A stretch of DNA of 64,000 bases, taken from the NCBI RefSeq assembly GCF_902859945.1, contig NZ_CADIKL010000022.1:54500-118499 (forward strand), in the 5' to 3' direction. Each line of letters starts with the position of its first letter. The first letter of the stretch is position 1. Source of the DNA: Paraburkholderia caffeinitolerans. GTDB taxonomy: Bacteria; Pseudomonadota; Gammaproteobacteria; Burkholderiales; Burkholderiaceae. The position numbers and the translations under genes are program-made. This document shows positions 27,439 to 39,001 of the stretch, in pieces. Under the pieces are notes generated by a model. The model made no database searches and was not told the origin of the DNA. It saw nothing but the letters and a program-made list of their open reading frames with translations.

Positions 27439-28869
27439 TCAATGCGCCCAGCCCCAGAACATTAGCCACCACGCGCTGTCGACCACGGCAAGCGCCGCGC
27501 AGAAGCCTGCCAGCGCCAGTGCGCGCTGCCACAGACGCGTGCTGTAGCGGCCCGTGACGCGCCACGCGAGCCACGCGCTCCACGCATTAGTGATTACGAG
27601 GATTGCAATGCGCACGCTTGCGGCCCAGTCGGTTTGCATGTGTTCGGCGCGCAACAGCGAGAGCGTGGTGGCCGACAGGCCGAGGAACACGCCCGCGCCC
27701 GCGAGCGGAATGAGCGCCTGAGCGAAGTGATGGAGCCGGCGCAGCTCGAAACGTCCGACGAATACGGTCGAGAGCGCGAGAATCGCGAGCAGCACCGTGC
27801 CGTAGACGAGCCCCGTCACGACGATATAGCCGACGATCATGGTGCCGTCGAGCCACGAGAACACGTCGTTTTGCTCCGGATAATGCGTGAGCAGGAACCA
27901 CGGCGCATTGGTCTCGAGCGGCCAGGTGATGTTCTGGTCGATGAGCCAGCCCGCGATCGACTGCTTGAGGTCGACGAACCAGCGCGAAGCGGTCCAGTGA
28001 AACGCGCCGATCGCAATACCAAGGAGTCCGTACAGAATGAGCGCGGTGTCCCAGCCGCTCGCCTGCTTGTCGCCGAGCGCCACCACTTCCTCCGAGGGCG
28101 AGCGCCACGTGAGCGCGATCGCGTCGCGGTGGCCGCTGCAGCGGCCGCACATGTGGCACGCCGCGGCGCCCTTCATGTTGCGCAGCGGCACGAGCGGCGC
28201 GCAATTTACGGGGATCACGCGCTTGCCGCCATGCTCGCCGTGCGTGTACGAGTTGCGCCACGCGTCTTCGTTGACCTTGAAGTGAAACGGCGCGAGACGC
28301 GCCAGAAGCGAAAAAACCCCGTTCACGGGGCAGAGATATTTGCACCAAACGCGCTTTTCGCGCCCGTACAGAAAGCCGATCACCATCGCGCCGAGCGTGG
28401 AGCCGCCCAGTACGAGCAGCACCGCCTTGGGATACTGGTAGACGCTCACCATCTGTCCGTAGATGGTGGTGAGGCCGAACGCCACGAACGGCCAGCCGCC
28501 CCAGCGCATCCAGTGCGGGATGGACTTGCCGCGCCCGAACTTGCTGGCGAACTCGGTGAGCGCGCCTTCGGGGCACAGCACGCCGCACCACACGCGTCCG
28601 AGCAGCACCATCGAGAGCAGCACGAACGGCCACCAGATGCCCCAGAACACGAACTGCGCGGCGAGCGTGAGGTTGTTCCACAGATGCGCCGTGTCGCCGG
28701 GCAGCGGCATGACCGCGGGCACGAGAATCAGGAACGCATAGACCGCCACCACGACCCACTGCACGGCGCGAATGACCGCTCCGTGCCGCTGCATCCATTG
28801 GCCCGCCTGAGCGAGCCAGCCCTGCCTCAGCGGTTGCTGGGCCGGGCCTTGGCCCAACGAACAACTCAT
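27439..28869 (-). CDS. ftrD: FtrD-like polyferredoxin of the ferrous iron uptake system
   Basis: A 476-residue membrane protein with about nine hydrophobic segments and NapH/RdxA-like iron-sulphur motifs: GRVWCGVLCPEGALTEF, WCKYLCPVNG and ACHMCGRCSGHRD. In the FtrABCD system it is thought to transfer electrons during periplasmic iron oxidation and transport. The ATG overlaps the ftrC stop (ATGA) with AGGAAGG upstream. It is last in the four-gene operon. Confidence 0.87.
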   Translation of the reverse strand: MSCSLGQGPAQQPLRQGWLAQAGQWMQRHGAVIRAVQWVVVAVYAFLILVPAVMPLPGDTAHLWNNLTLAAQFVFWGIWWPFVLLSMVLLGRVWCGVLCPEGALTEFASKFGRGKSIPHWMRWGGWPFVAFGLTTIYGQMVSVYQYPKAVLLVLGGSTLGAMVIGFLYGREKRVWCKYLCPVNGVFSLLARLAPFHFKVNEDAWRNSYTHGEHGGKRVIPVNCAPLVPLRNMKGAAACHMCGRCSGHRDAIALTWRSPSEEVVALGDKQASGWDTALILYGLLGIAIGAFHWTASRWFVDLKQSIAGWLIDQNITWPLETNAPWFLLTHYPEQNDVFSWLDGTMIVGYIVVTGLVYGTVLLAILALSTVFVGRFELRRLHHFAQALIPLAGAGVFLGLSATTLSLLRAEHMQTDWAASVRIAILVITNAWSAWLAWRVTGRYSTRLWQRALALAGFCAALAVVDSAWWLMFWGWAH

Positions 28870-29711
28870 GCTGCCTTCCTCTTGGTCACGGCGGCCGCGC
28901 GGCCGCCCGCGCGGCGAGCGAGGAGCCACACCACGAGCCAGTACGCCGCATAGGCGATCAGGTTCATGAGCGCGGGATGGGCGCGGTAGCCCGTGAGCGT
29001 CGCAACGAGCGAGCCGAAGGTGCTCGAATCGTCGAGGATCGCCGACGAATTCCATACCTGGTCGACGATCGTCGGCAGGACTTCCTTGTCGATGAGCTTG
29101 TCCACGCCGGTCTGGAACAGACCTGCGCCGAGGAACAGCAGCATGATCTCAGTGACGCGGAAGAAATGGCGCCACGAGAACACCTTGCCGCCCAACTGCA
29201 ACAGGTAGAACGTGAGGAACGCGAGGCCGAGGCCCAGCAGCACGGCCATGTACTGGCCCGCATCCACGTGGCCCGACTGGCCGAAACCGAGGCCGTACAG
29301 GAAGATCACCGTCTCGCTGCCCTCGCGCGCGATGGCGAGCGCGACCAGCACGGTGATGCCCCACCAGTTGGCATCGCGCGTGGTCTGCTCGAGCGACTGC
29401 TCCATCTCGCGCTTGAGCGTGCGTCCGTGCTGCTTCATCCACAGCACCATCTGCACGATCAGCACGCACGCGACCAGCACCATGCCGGTCTGGAAGTAGT
29501 CCTGTGCGTCGCCGGACAGCACCTCCGTGAAGCCCACGAGCGCCGCGCCCAGCGCGAGCGCCGCCAGCACGCCGAGACCCACGCCGGCCCACAGATACGG
29601 CAAACCGCGACGCGCATCGGCGTCGCCGTTTCTCAGCCACGCATAAAGAATGCCGACGACGAGCAGCGCTTCGACGCTCTCCCGCCAGACGATGAACAAG
29701 ACCTGACCCAT
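28866..29711 (-). CDS. ftrC: FTR1-family high-affinity iron permease
   Basis: A 281-residue inner-membrane permease with seven membrane segments and both iron-passing REXXE motifs: RESVE at residues 10-14 and REGSE in the middle (AIAREGSETVIFLYG). ATG 29711 is preceded by GGAGGTG. It moves ferric iron produced at the periplasmic FtrA/FtrB stage. Confidence 0.92.
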   Translation of the reverse strand: MGQVLFIVWRESVEALLVVGILYAWLRNGDADARRGLPYLWAGVGLGVLAALALGAALVGFTEVLSGDAQDYFQTGMVLVACVLIVQMVLWMKQHGRTLKREMEQSLEQTTRDANWWGITVLVALAIAREGSETVIFLYGLGFGQSGHVDAGQYMAVLLGLGLAFLTFYLLQLGGKVFSWRHFFRVTEIMLLFLGAGLFQTGVDKLIDKEVLPTIVDQVWNSSAILDDSSTFGSLVATLTGYRAHPALMNLIAYAAYWLVVWLLARRAGGRAAAVTKRKAA

Positions 29712-29781
29712 TGACACACCTCCTGCCGCCGGCTCACGCGCCGGCCGCGTTTCCTGCTGCGCGACGTTTCGACGATGCCAA

Positions 29782-30135
29782 TCACTTGGCAACAATCACG
29801 CCCTGCGCCTGCTGATGAAAATCGTCGAAGAACTTGTACTCGCCCGGATCCAGCGGCGCGATCACGACGAACGAGTCCGCGCCCGGCGCAAGCACCTTCT
29901 CCTTGCGCAACTGGACGCTCTCGAACTCCGCCGCGCCCTTGCCGGTGTTGCGCACCTCGATCTTGATGCGCTTGCCCGCCGGCACCTCGATGCGCGCGGG
30001 GTTGAGCTTGCCGTCGGCCATTTCCAGCTTGAACGTCGGCAGATCTTCGGCATGCGCCACATTGGCCACGCCCGCGAGCGACGCTGCAAAAGACGCGCAC
30101 AGCGCGAGCGCCGCAAACTTCCGGATTCCAGTCAT
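29782..30135 (-). CDS. ftrB: FtrB-like periplasmic cupredoxin
   Basis: A 117-residue exported protein with a signal peptide (about residues 1-29, cleaved after AHA) and a cupredoxin-like domain: KLNPARIEVPAGKRIKIEVR, then FESVQLRKEKVL and DPGEYKFFDDFH. In FtrABCD systems it is proposed to oxidise Fe(II) using copper. ATG 30135 is preferred over 30153 because it gives a compact signal peptide and better ribosome spacing. Confidence 0.87.
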   Translation of the reverse strand: MTGIRKFAALALCASFAASLAGVANVAHAEDLPTFKLEMADGKLNPARIEVPAGKRIKIEVRNTGKGAAEFESVQLRKEKVLAPGADSFVVIAPLDPGEYKFFDDFHQQAQGVIVAK

Positions 30136-30185
30136 CGGTGTTACCTGCTCCATCGAGTCCAGCGATTTTCAGCGACTAACAACGA

Positions 30186-30734
30186 TTAATAGCCGCCCTT
30201 CTTGCCGATGCCCGCGAACGGGAAGTCATATTCGAGCGTGATGGGCTTGAACCACGCACCCACGCCGGTTTCCTTGTCGACGTGACGACCGAATGCCATG
30301 TGGCCCGTCTGCATCGGCGCATCCACGATCAGCTTCAGGTGGTACTTGCCCGGACCCGCGAGCTTGACGTTATCGCCATAGTGCGGGCCGTCGTTCGCGA
30401 CCATCGGCATCAGGTCGCCCTTTTGCACGTAGCTCGAACCCGGCTTGGTCAGCTCGTAGTGAACCTGCAGATACGGCATCCAGTCGCCTTCCGCAAAGCC
30501 CGTCGGGTTGTTCTTCACCGCGTGGATATCCGACTCCAGGTGAATATCGGAGTCCGACGCCTTGCGCATCATGCCTTCCGGATCCATCGTGATCGGCTGC
30601 AGATAGACCGCGCCGATTTCCATGCCGCCCTGGATTTGCTGCTTGCCGATCGGATATTCGGCCGCCTGGGCCGCGAACGCCGCGCTCGCGGCTGCAATGA
30701 CAACGGTGCCGCGCAAGAGAGAATGGATCCGCAT
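30186..30734 (-). CDS. ftrA: FtrA/P19-family periplasmic iron-binding protein
   Basis: A 182-residue exported protein: signal peptide (about 1-24, cleaved after AQA), then a P19-type beta-sandwich. Metal-site residues are in GGMEIGAVYLQPI, SDIHLESDIHA and MQTGHMAFGRHVD, where the family has His and Met copper ligands. It is first in the operon and captures periplasmic iron for FtrC. ATG 30734 follows AGGAG. A Fur-box-like site lies about 70 bases upstream. Confidence 0.9.
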   Translation of the reverse strand: MRIHSLLRGTVVIAAASAAFAAQAAEYPIGKQQIQGGMEIGAVYLQPITMDPEGMMRKASDSDIHLESDIHAVKNNPTGFAEGDWMPYLQVHYELTKPGSSYVQKGDLMPMVANDGPHYGDNVKLAGPGKYHLKLIVDAPMQTGHMAFGRHVDKETGVGAWFKPITLEYDFPFAGIGKKGGY

Positions 30735-30799
30735 CGAAACTCCTGGTGTTCTTATGAGTGATATGACCATCGAACCGTCTCGCACATGTACGTAATAAC

Positions 30800-30818
30800 G
30801 ATAATGCGAACAATTCTC
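30800..30818. promoter_or_regulatory. Fur-box-like site upstream of ftrABCD
   Basis: GATAATGCGAACAATTCTC matches the Fur 19-mer at many positions and is flanked by further ATAA repeats. It lies 66-84 bases before the ftrA start. Confidence 0.6.
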
Positions 30819-30913
30819 AATAATGGCGGAGTTTAACACCGATGTCGGCGCGGAACAAAGTGCCGCACGTGGAAAACCTCACTGCAACAGGGTTTTAGCA
30901 ACGCTCCGGCCGC

Positions 30914-32995
<2,082 letters not shown>

Positions 32996-33262
32996 GGGTG
33001 ACATCCTGGGCGCGGAGCAAACAACCATTCTAGCGTCTTGCCGAATCTTGCCGATGGGCAGGCCCGGGCAGACCGTAGCGGGCCATCGAACGCGGAGCCT
33101 TCGGTCCGCAAAGAAAAATGGCCCCGCCAACGTCGCAGTCGGCGAAAAACCGGCCCGAGGATTCGTTACAATAGCGAGTTGCGTGGCCGGCTGCCCGACG
33201 CAACCCGAAACACCCGCAGCGCGCGGCCTACCGAGCTTCCCACTCACTTTTGCCGAATCATC

Positions 33263-34462
33263 ATGTCCCTCTTTTCCGCTGTCGAACTCGCCCCCCGCGA
33301 CCCGATCCTGGGTCTGAACGAAGCCTATAACGCCGATGCGCGCGCGACCAAGGTGAACCTCGGTGTGGGCGTGTACACCAACGAAGAAGGCAAGATTCCG
33401 CTGCTGCGCGCGGTGCGCGAAGCGGAAAAGGCCCGCGTCGAAGCCGGACTGCCGCGCGGCTACCTGCCTATCGAAGGCATTGCCGCCTATGACGCAGCCG
33501 TGCAAAAGCTGCTGCTCGGCGACGATTCGCCGCTGATCGCGGCAGGCCGCGTCGTCACGGCGCAGGCGCTGGGCGGCACGGGCGCGCTGAAGATCGGCGC
33601 CGACTTTTTGAAACGCGTGAATCCGGACGCCAAGGTCGCGATCAGCGACCCGAGCTGGGAAAACCACCGCGCGCTGTTCGAAAGCGCGGGCTTCGAGGTA
33701 ATCGCCTACCCGTACTACGACGCGCAAACCAACGGCGTGAACTTCGAAGGCATGCTGAACGCGCTCAACAGCTACGCGGCGGGCACCGTCGTCGTGCTGC
33801 ACGCGTGCTGCCACAACCCGACCGGCGTGGACCTCACGATCGACCAGTGGAAGCAGGTGATCGAAGCCGTGAAGGCGCGTCACCTCGTGCCGTTCCTCGA
33901 CATCGCTTACCAAGGTTTCGGTGACGGCATCGCCGAAGACGGCGAAGTCGTGCGCCTGTTCGCCGCTTCGGAACTCAACGTGTTCGTCTCGTCGTCGTTC
34001 TCGAAGTCGTTCTCGCTGTACGGCGAGCGCGTGGGCGCGCTGTCGATCCTCACGAGCAGCAAGGAAGAATCGGCGCGCGTACTCTCGCAGCTCAAGCGCG
34101 TGATCCGCACGAACTACTCGAACCCGCCGACGCACGGCGGCTCGGTGGTCGCAGCGGTGCTCGGCTCGGCCGAACTGCGCGCGATGTGGGAAACCGAACT
34201 TGGCGAAATGCGCAACCGTATTCGCGCGATGCGCACGGGCCTCGTTGAGCGCCTCGCGGCAGCGGGCGTGGACCGCGACTTCAACTTCATCAACGTGCAG
34301 CGCGGCATGTTCTCGTACTCGGGCCTGACCGCGGCGCAAGTCGATCGCCTGCGCGAAGAATTCGGCATCTACGCCGTGAGCACGGGCCGTATCTGCGTGG
34401 CCGCGCTGAACCTGCGCAACCTCGACGCCGTGGCTAACGCTGTTGTGCAAGTGCTGAAGTAA
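33263..34462 (+). CDS. tyrB: Aromatic amino acid / aspartate aminotransferase (class I)
   Basis: A 399-residue PLP enzyme. The Schiff-base Lys is K248 in SSSFSKSFSLYGERVG; HACCHNPTGVDLT and the C-terminal Arg in STGRICVAALN bind substrate carboxylates. The sequence is of the AspC/TyrB type; aspartate preference cannot be excluded. It is divergent from uvrB. ATG 33263 gives the canonical N-terminus MSLFSAVELAPRDPILG. Confidence 0.92.
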   Translation: MSLFSAVELAPRDPILGLNEAYNADARATKVNLGVGVYTNEEGKIPLLRAVREAEKARVEAGLPRGYLPIEGIAAYDAAVQKLLLGDDSPLIAAGRVVTAQALGGTGALKIGADFLKRVNPDAKVAISDPSWENHRALFESAGFEVIAYPYYDAQTNGVNFEGMLNALNSYAAGTVVVLHACCHNPTGVDLTIDQWKQVIEAVKARHLVPFLDIAYQGFGDGIAEDGEVVRLFAASELNVFVSSSFSKSFSLYGERVGALSILTSSKEESARVLSQLKRVIRTNYSNPPTHGGSVVAAVLGSAELRAMWETELGEMRNRIRAMRTGLVERLAAAGVDRDFNFINVQRGMFSYSGLTAAQVDRLREEFGIYAVSTGRICVAALNLRNLDAVANAVVQVLK

Positions 34463-34491
34463 GGCAAAACCGGCACAACACCGGCACAAAG

Positions 34492-34524
34492 AAAAGCGCC
34501 CGTTCGAAAGAACGGGCGCTTTTT
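34492..34524. terminator. Terminator after the aminotransferase gene
   Basis: AAAAGCGCCCGTTC-GAAA-GAACGGGCGCTTTTT, a 14-bp perfect stem with a GAAA tetraloop and tracts for both directions. It separates converging transcripts. Confidence 0.87.
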
Positions 34525-34556
34525 GTTTTCTGGGGCGCGCTTCCAGCTGCTAGCTG

Positions 34557-35915
34557 TTAGCCGCCGTGCTCCCCGCTGCCGGGCCCGCGGCTGTCACGGT
34601 GAATATCGTGCGTGACAAAGCCGGAGTCGTTGTCGGGCTTGTCGAGCCAGTCCGGCTGCGCAAGCGACGCGCGAATGTCCTCCAGACCGCTCGCCCAGTG
34701 CTCGCGCATCGTCGAGACGCCGAACTGGAAGTCCTTGAAGTGGCCCTCGTACTCCTTCTGCCGGTAGATCAGGTGGATCACGTTGTATTTTTTCGAACAC
34801 GAGAGCTCGTCGGCCAGCTTGACCCACGCGTCGTCCCGATGCTCGGGCGCGACGCGATCGAGCACCTCGCGCAAGACGTGCCGATAACGCTGCGCACGCT
34901 GCAGCATATCGGTCACGAGACGCGTGCGGCTCGAGTACTGAATGTCCTTCACGCGGCCCTGAACGTCGGCGATGCTGTCCGGCACCGGCCCGCGCGCGCT
35001 CCAGAGATCCACCTGGAATGCGAGCGTGTCGCGCCGGGGCGAAGTCTGGATCACCTCGTAGAGCGGCGTATTCGACATCAGCCCGCCGTCCCAGTAATAC
35101 TCGCCGTCGATCTCCACCGCCGCGAAACCCGGCGGCAGCGCCCCCGAGGCGATGAAATGCTCGGGACGCAGCTTCGTGGTGGTGTTGTCGAAGTAGACGA
35201 AGTTGCCGCTCGCCACGTTCACGGCTCCGACCGACACGCGAGTCTCGCGCGAATTGATGCGGTCGAAGTCGCACAGACGTTCTAGCGTCGCCTTGAGCGG
35301 CTTGGTGTCGTAGTAGCTCGCCCTCTCCGGATGCCCGGACGCCTGCGGCAGCGGCGGTGGAACGCGCGGCACGAAAAAGCCCTTCTGGCCTTCGACCACC
35401 GCGCTCGCCGCCTGCATGGCCGTAAAGGTCTTGCGGATAGCCTCGCCCGAGTTGAACAGCGCGTGCTCGATGAAGGCCGGCAATGGCGGCGTGTACGCCG
35501 GCTGGCAGATCGTCTCCCAGAACTCGCGCAGACGCGCCACGCGATGCTCGGGCGGATTGCCCGCGATCAGCGCCGTATTGAGCGCGCCAATCGAAATGCC
35601 GGCGATCCAGTTGGGCGCGATGCCGGCTTCGACCAAGCCTTCGTAAACGCCCGCCTGGTAGGCACCCAGCGCGCCGCCGCCCTGCAGCGTGAGCGCGATG
35701 GTTTCCCACTGCCCGGACTCGCTCGCGCAGCTCGACACAAACGGCTGCGGGCGCGCAGCTGACGAAGGCGCCGGCTTCGCCCGCGCCGGCGAGCCCGACT
35801 CCTTATCGGATCGCATATCGGATTGAGCATCGGACCGCAACCCGGTTCCAGTGCGCGCGCCGGTCTCATCTCCGACCGCGCCCGATTCGACCCGCCCTTT
35901 CTTGCGCTGCGCCAT
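34557..35915 (-). CDS. Patatin-like phospholipase with DUF3734
   Basis: A 452-residue lipid acyl hydrolase. The oxyanion loop is LQGGGALGAYQAGV, the nucleophile is Ser108 in GISIG, and the dyad Asp is in YYWDGGLMSNTP (near residue 275). The C-terminal third fits the DUF3734 domain common in proteobacterial patatins. It is encoded 15 bases downstream of a 3-hydroxybutyrate dehydrogenase, a pairing that suggests a role around polyhydroxybutyrate or lipid turnover. The N-terminal 65 residues are low complexity. Confidence 0.92.
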   Translation of the reverse strand: MAQRKKGRVESGAVGDETGARTGTGLRSDAQSDMRSDKESGSPARAKPAPSSAARPQPFVSSCASESGQWETIALTLQGGGALGAYQAGVYEGLVEAGIAPNWIAGISIGALNTALIAGNPPEHRVARLREFWETICQPAYTPPLPAFIEHALFNSGEAIRKTFTAMQAASAVVEGQKGFFVPRVPPPLPQASGHPERASYYDTKPLKATLERLCDFDRINSRETRVSVGAVNVASGNFVYFDNTTTKLRPEHFIASGALPPGFAAVEIDGEYYWDGGLMSNTPLYEVIQTSPRRDTLAFQVDLWSARGPVPDSIADVQGRVKDIQYSSRTRLVTDMLQRAQRYRHVLREVLDRVAPEHRDDAWVKLADELSCSKKYNVIHLIYRQKEYEGHFKDFQFGVSTMREHWASGLEDIRASLAQPDWLDKPDNDSGFVTHDIHRDSRGPGSGEHGG

Positions 35916-35930
35916 GGCCGGTCCTCCGCG

Positions 35931-36734
35931 TTATTGCATGAACCAGCCGTGGCTCACCACGAACGACTGGCCCGTGAAGGCCGCGCTCGGGAATGCCGAG
36001 AGGAACAGCACCGTCTGCGCGACGTCTTCGACCGTCGTGAAGATGCCGTCCACCGTGCCGCCCAGCATCACGCGCTTGACCACTTCTTCCTCGGAAATGC
36101 CCAGTTCCTTGGCCTGCTCGGGAATCTGCTTTTCCACCAGCGGCGTGCGCACGAAGCCCGGGCAAACCACGTGCGAGCGCACGTTGTGCTTGCCACCTTC
36201 CTTCGCGAGCACGCGTGCGAGACCCAGCAGCGCATGCTTGGCTGCCACATACGCCGATTTGAGCGGCGACGCCTCGTGCGAATGCACCGAGCCCATGTAG
36301 ATCACGACGCCGCCGCGATCGTCCTTGTACATGTGCTTGAGCACGGCCTTGGTGGTGAGGAATGCGCCGTCCACGTGAATGGCCTGCATCTTCTTCCAGT
36401 CGGAGAACGCGTAGTTTTCGATGGGGTTCACGATCTGGATGCCGGCGTTCGAAACGAGGATGTCGACCGGACCAAGCTCGGCCGCCACACGGTCGATGCC
36501 CTGGTTCACGGCCTCTTCGCTGGTGACGTCCATGGCCACGCCGATGGCCTTGCCGCCCGCGCCCTTGATCTCCTCGGCCACGGCGTCGGCGCCGCTCTGG
36601 TTGAGGTCAGCGATGGCGACCGCCGCGCCCGCCTGCGCGAGCGTGAGCGCGATTTGCTTGCCGATGCCGCTGGCCGCGCCAGTAACGACCGCAACTTTGC
36701 CATCGAGCTTCGTATTCAGAGTGAGAGACGACAT
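35931..36734 (-). CDS. hbdH: 3-hydroxybutyrate dehydrogenase
   Basis: A 267-residue short-chain dehydrogenase. The NAD-binding glycine motif is VTGAASGIGKQIA, NAG is at NAGIQIV, and the catalytic Ser and Tyr-x-x-x-Lys are in MGSVHSHEASPLKSAYVAAKHA. The overall sequence, with a C-terminal VSHGWFMQ, matches the D-3-hydroxybutyrate dehydrogenase family, which oxidises 3-hydroxybutyrate from PHB breakdown. GGAGGTG precedes the ATG. Confidence 0.92.
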   Translation of the reverse strand: MSSLTLNTKLDGKVAVVTGAASGIGKQIALTLAQAGAAVAIADLNQSGADAVAEEIKGAGGKAIGVAMDVTSEEAVNQGIDRVAAELGPVDILVSNAGIQIVNPIENYAFSDWKKMQAIHVDGAFLTTKAVLKHMYKDDRGGVVIYMGSVHSHEASPLKSAYVAAKHALLGLARVLAKEGGKHNVRSHVVCPGFVRTPLVEKQIPEQAKELGISEEEVVKRVMLGGTVDGIFTTVEDVAQTVLFLSAFPSAAFTGQSFVVSHGWFMQ

Positions 36735-36972
36735 CGAGCACCTCCAGGTAGTAGACGGAATGAGACCTCGGCGCGCGCACGCGGTCAAACCTGTCGAATG
36801 GCTTAAGGCTTTACCTACGCCATTCGGCCGGATGTTGCGCCGCGGCCAACCGCGCTATTGTGCATGAAGCCGAGCACCCCGCACGTCGGGGCGAACAATG
36901 TTGTCGCACCGCGAGTCCTCAGCACACCCGCACAGATCATGCTAAGTTTGGCCGCTCTACAAGGAGGCGTTC

Positions 36973-37944
36973 ATGAACTATCGGCGACTGGGCCGCTCGG
37001 GCCTGCAAGTCAGCGAACTGTCCATCGGCTCGTGGGTCACCTACGGCAATCAGGTCGACCACAATCTCGCGCGCGAATCGCTTGCTGCGGCGCGCGACGC
37101 GGGCGTCAACTTCTTCGACAACGCCGAGGCTTATGCCGGCGGCAAATCGGAGGAAATCATGGGCCAGGCGGTCAAGGAACTCGCTTGGCCGCGCGTGAGC
37201 TACGTGGTGTCCACCAAGTTCTTCTGGGGCTTGAACGAGGCGCCCAACCAGTATCACACGCTCAACCGCAAGTACCTCATGAACGCCATCGACGGCTCAC
37301 TCAAGCGGCTGCAACTCGATTACGTCGACCTGGTATTCTGCCATCGCCCCGATCCGAACACGCCCATCGAGGAAACCGTCTGGGCCATGAGCGACATGAT
37401 CTCGCGCGGCAAGGCGCTCTATTGGGGCACTTCGGAGTGGAGCGCCGACGAAATTCGCTCCGCGTGGGACATCGCGGAACGACATCATCTTCACAAGCCC
37501 GTTATGGAGCAGCCGCAGTACAACCTGTTTCACCGCCGCCGCGTGGAAAACGAATACCAGCGACTTTACGAGGACATCGGTCTCGGCCTCACCACCTGGA
37601 GCCCGCTCGCCTCCGGGCTGCTCACAGGCAAATATCGCGGCGGCGTGCCGGCCAGCAGCCGCGCCCAGTTGCAGGGCTACGACTGGCTGCGCAAGGAGGT
37701 CACCGACGCCGACAAGAACGAGATCGTCGGCAGACTCGCGGACTTCGCCAAGGAACTGGACTGCACGGTGGGCCAGCTTGCACTCGCGTGGATTCTCAAG
37801 AATCCGCACGTGAGCACGGTGATTACCGGCGCGTCGCGCGTCGAGCAAATCGGCGAAAACATGCTGGCGCGCGAAGTGGCGCAGAAGATCACGCCCGAAG
37901 TGAAGGAAAAAATCGAAGCGATAGTCGGCGACAGCTACGATTAA
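36973..37944 (+). CDS. Aldo/keto reductase (Kv-beta-like family)
   Basis: A 323-residue NADPH-dependent TIM-barrel oxidoreductase. The catalytic tetrad is visible as D49, Y54, K82 and H124 (FFDNAEAYAGG, STKFFWG, FCHRPDP). The C-terminal LAWILKNPHVSTVITGASRVEQ binds NADPH. It is related to potassium-channel beta-subunit-like AKRs and YghZ. AGGAGG precedes the ATG. The substrate is unknown. Confidence 0.92.
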   Translation: MNYRRLGRSGLQVSELSIGSWVTYGNQVDHNLARESLAAARDAGVNFFDNAEAYAGGKSEEIMGQAVKELAWPRVSYVVSTKFFWGLNEAPNQYHTLNRKYLMNAIDGSLKRLQLDYVDLVFCHRPDPNTPIEETVWAMSDMISRGKALYWGTSEWSADEIRSAWDIAERHHLHKPVMEQPQYNLFHRRRVENEYQRLYEDIGLGLTTWSPLASGLLTGKYRGGVPASSRAQLQGYDWLRKEVTDADKNEIVGRLADFAKELDCTVGQLALAWILKNPHVSTVITGASRVEQIGENMLAREVAQKITPEVKEKIEAIVGDSYD

Positions 37945-38113
37945 GGCGCGCTGCGCGCACGAAGATCGGAGTGATGCGTCGGGCCAAAGCGCTGGCGTGG
38001 TACCGCGGTTGTACAATACGCGACCTCGTCGGCGCGCCCGCCTGCATTACCAGGCCGCACTCGCACTTGCCTGCATTTTTTTCGATCCCCACCGACCTCG
38101 CGTCCGCCCCATC

Positions 38114-38959
38114 ATGCTGAGCTACCGTCACGCCTTTCACGCCGGCAATCACGCCGATGTCCTCAAACACGCCGTCGTCGTGCAGTTGCTGCAATACCTC
38201 GGCAAGAAGGACAAGGCGTACTGGTACATCGACACCCATGCGGGCGCTGGCGCCTATGCGCTGCGCGAAGGCTACGCCACGAAGAACGCCGAGTTCGACA
38301 CCGGCATTGGCAAGCTCTGGGGCCGCACCGATCTGCCGGCGATGCTGGCCGAATATGTCGATGAAGTCGCGGCGCTCAATCCCGACGGCGAGTTGCGCTT
38401 CTATCCCGGCTCGCCTTATCTCGCCTGGCGGCTGATGCGCGAGCAGGACCGCATGCGTTTGTTCGAATTGCACAGCACGGAGATCGACGTGCTGCGCCAC
38501 CGCTTTCGCGATGCGGGCCGCCGCGTGATGATCCACGCGGGCGACGGCTTCGACGGCATCAAGGCGCTGTTGCCCCCGCCGCCGCGCCGTGCGCTCGTGC
38601 TGATCGACCCGTCGTTCGAAGACAAGCGCGATTACGCACGCACCATCGCGTGTGTTGAGGAAGGGCTTGAGCGCTTTGCCACCGGCACTTACGCGGTCTG
38701 GTATCCGCAAGTTACGCGGCCCGAATCGCAGCGCTTTCCCGAGCAGTTGAAGCGCATCCAGGAAAAGAACTGGCTGCACGTCTCGCTCTCGGTCAGCCGT
38801 CCGCCCGAAGACGGTTTCGGGCTGTTCGGAAGCGGCATGTTCATTCTGAATCCGCCCTACACACTCGCCGCCACCCTCAAGGAAACCATGCCGTGGCTCG
38901 TCAAGACGCTTGGTCTCGACGATGGTGCGCAGTTCAAGATCGAATCGCGCGGCGACTGA
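38114..38959 (+). CDS. rlmJ: 23S rRNA (adenine-2030-N6)-methyltransferase
   Basis: A 281-residue SAM-dependent methyltransferase. The N-terminal MLSYRHAFHAGNHADVLKH is the RlmJ hallmark, WYIDTHAGAGAY is the SAM loop and LIDPSFEDK is the DPPFE-type catalytic motif (with Ser in place of the second Pro). GSGMFILNPPYTL lies near the end. ATG 38114 fits the family exactly. Confidence 0.93.
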   Translation: MLSYRHAFHAGNHADVLKHAVVVQLLQYLGKKDKAYWYIDTHAGAGAYALREGYATKNAEFDTGIGKLWGRTDLPAMLAEYVDEVAALNPDGELRFYPGSPYLAWRLMREQDRMRLFELHSTEIDVLRHRFRDAGRRVMIHAGDGFDGIKALLPPPPRRALVLIDPSFEDKRDYARTIACVEEGLERFATGTYAVWYPQVTRPESQRFPEQLKRIQEKNWLHVSLSVSRPPEDGFGLFGSGMFILNPPYTLAATLKETMPWLVKTLGLDDGAQFKIESRGD

Positions 38960-39001
38960 AATTCACGCCCCCGGCGCGACGCTGCATGATGCGCGTCGCC
39001 A

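Noticed and set aside
27634..28953. A 439-codon open frame antisense to ftrD
   Set aside because: The opposite strand encodes a membrane iron-sulphur protein with clear motifs; the antisense product is Arg/Glu/His-rich noise.
33004..34489. Extension of uvrB upstream to 34489
   Set aside because: The frame stays open by chance through the aminotransferase region; UvrB homologues begin near the ATG at 32995.
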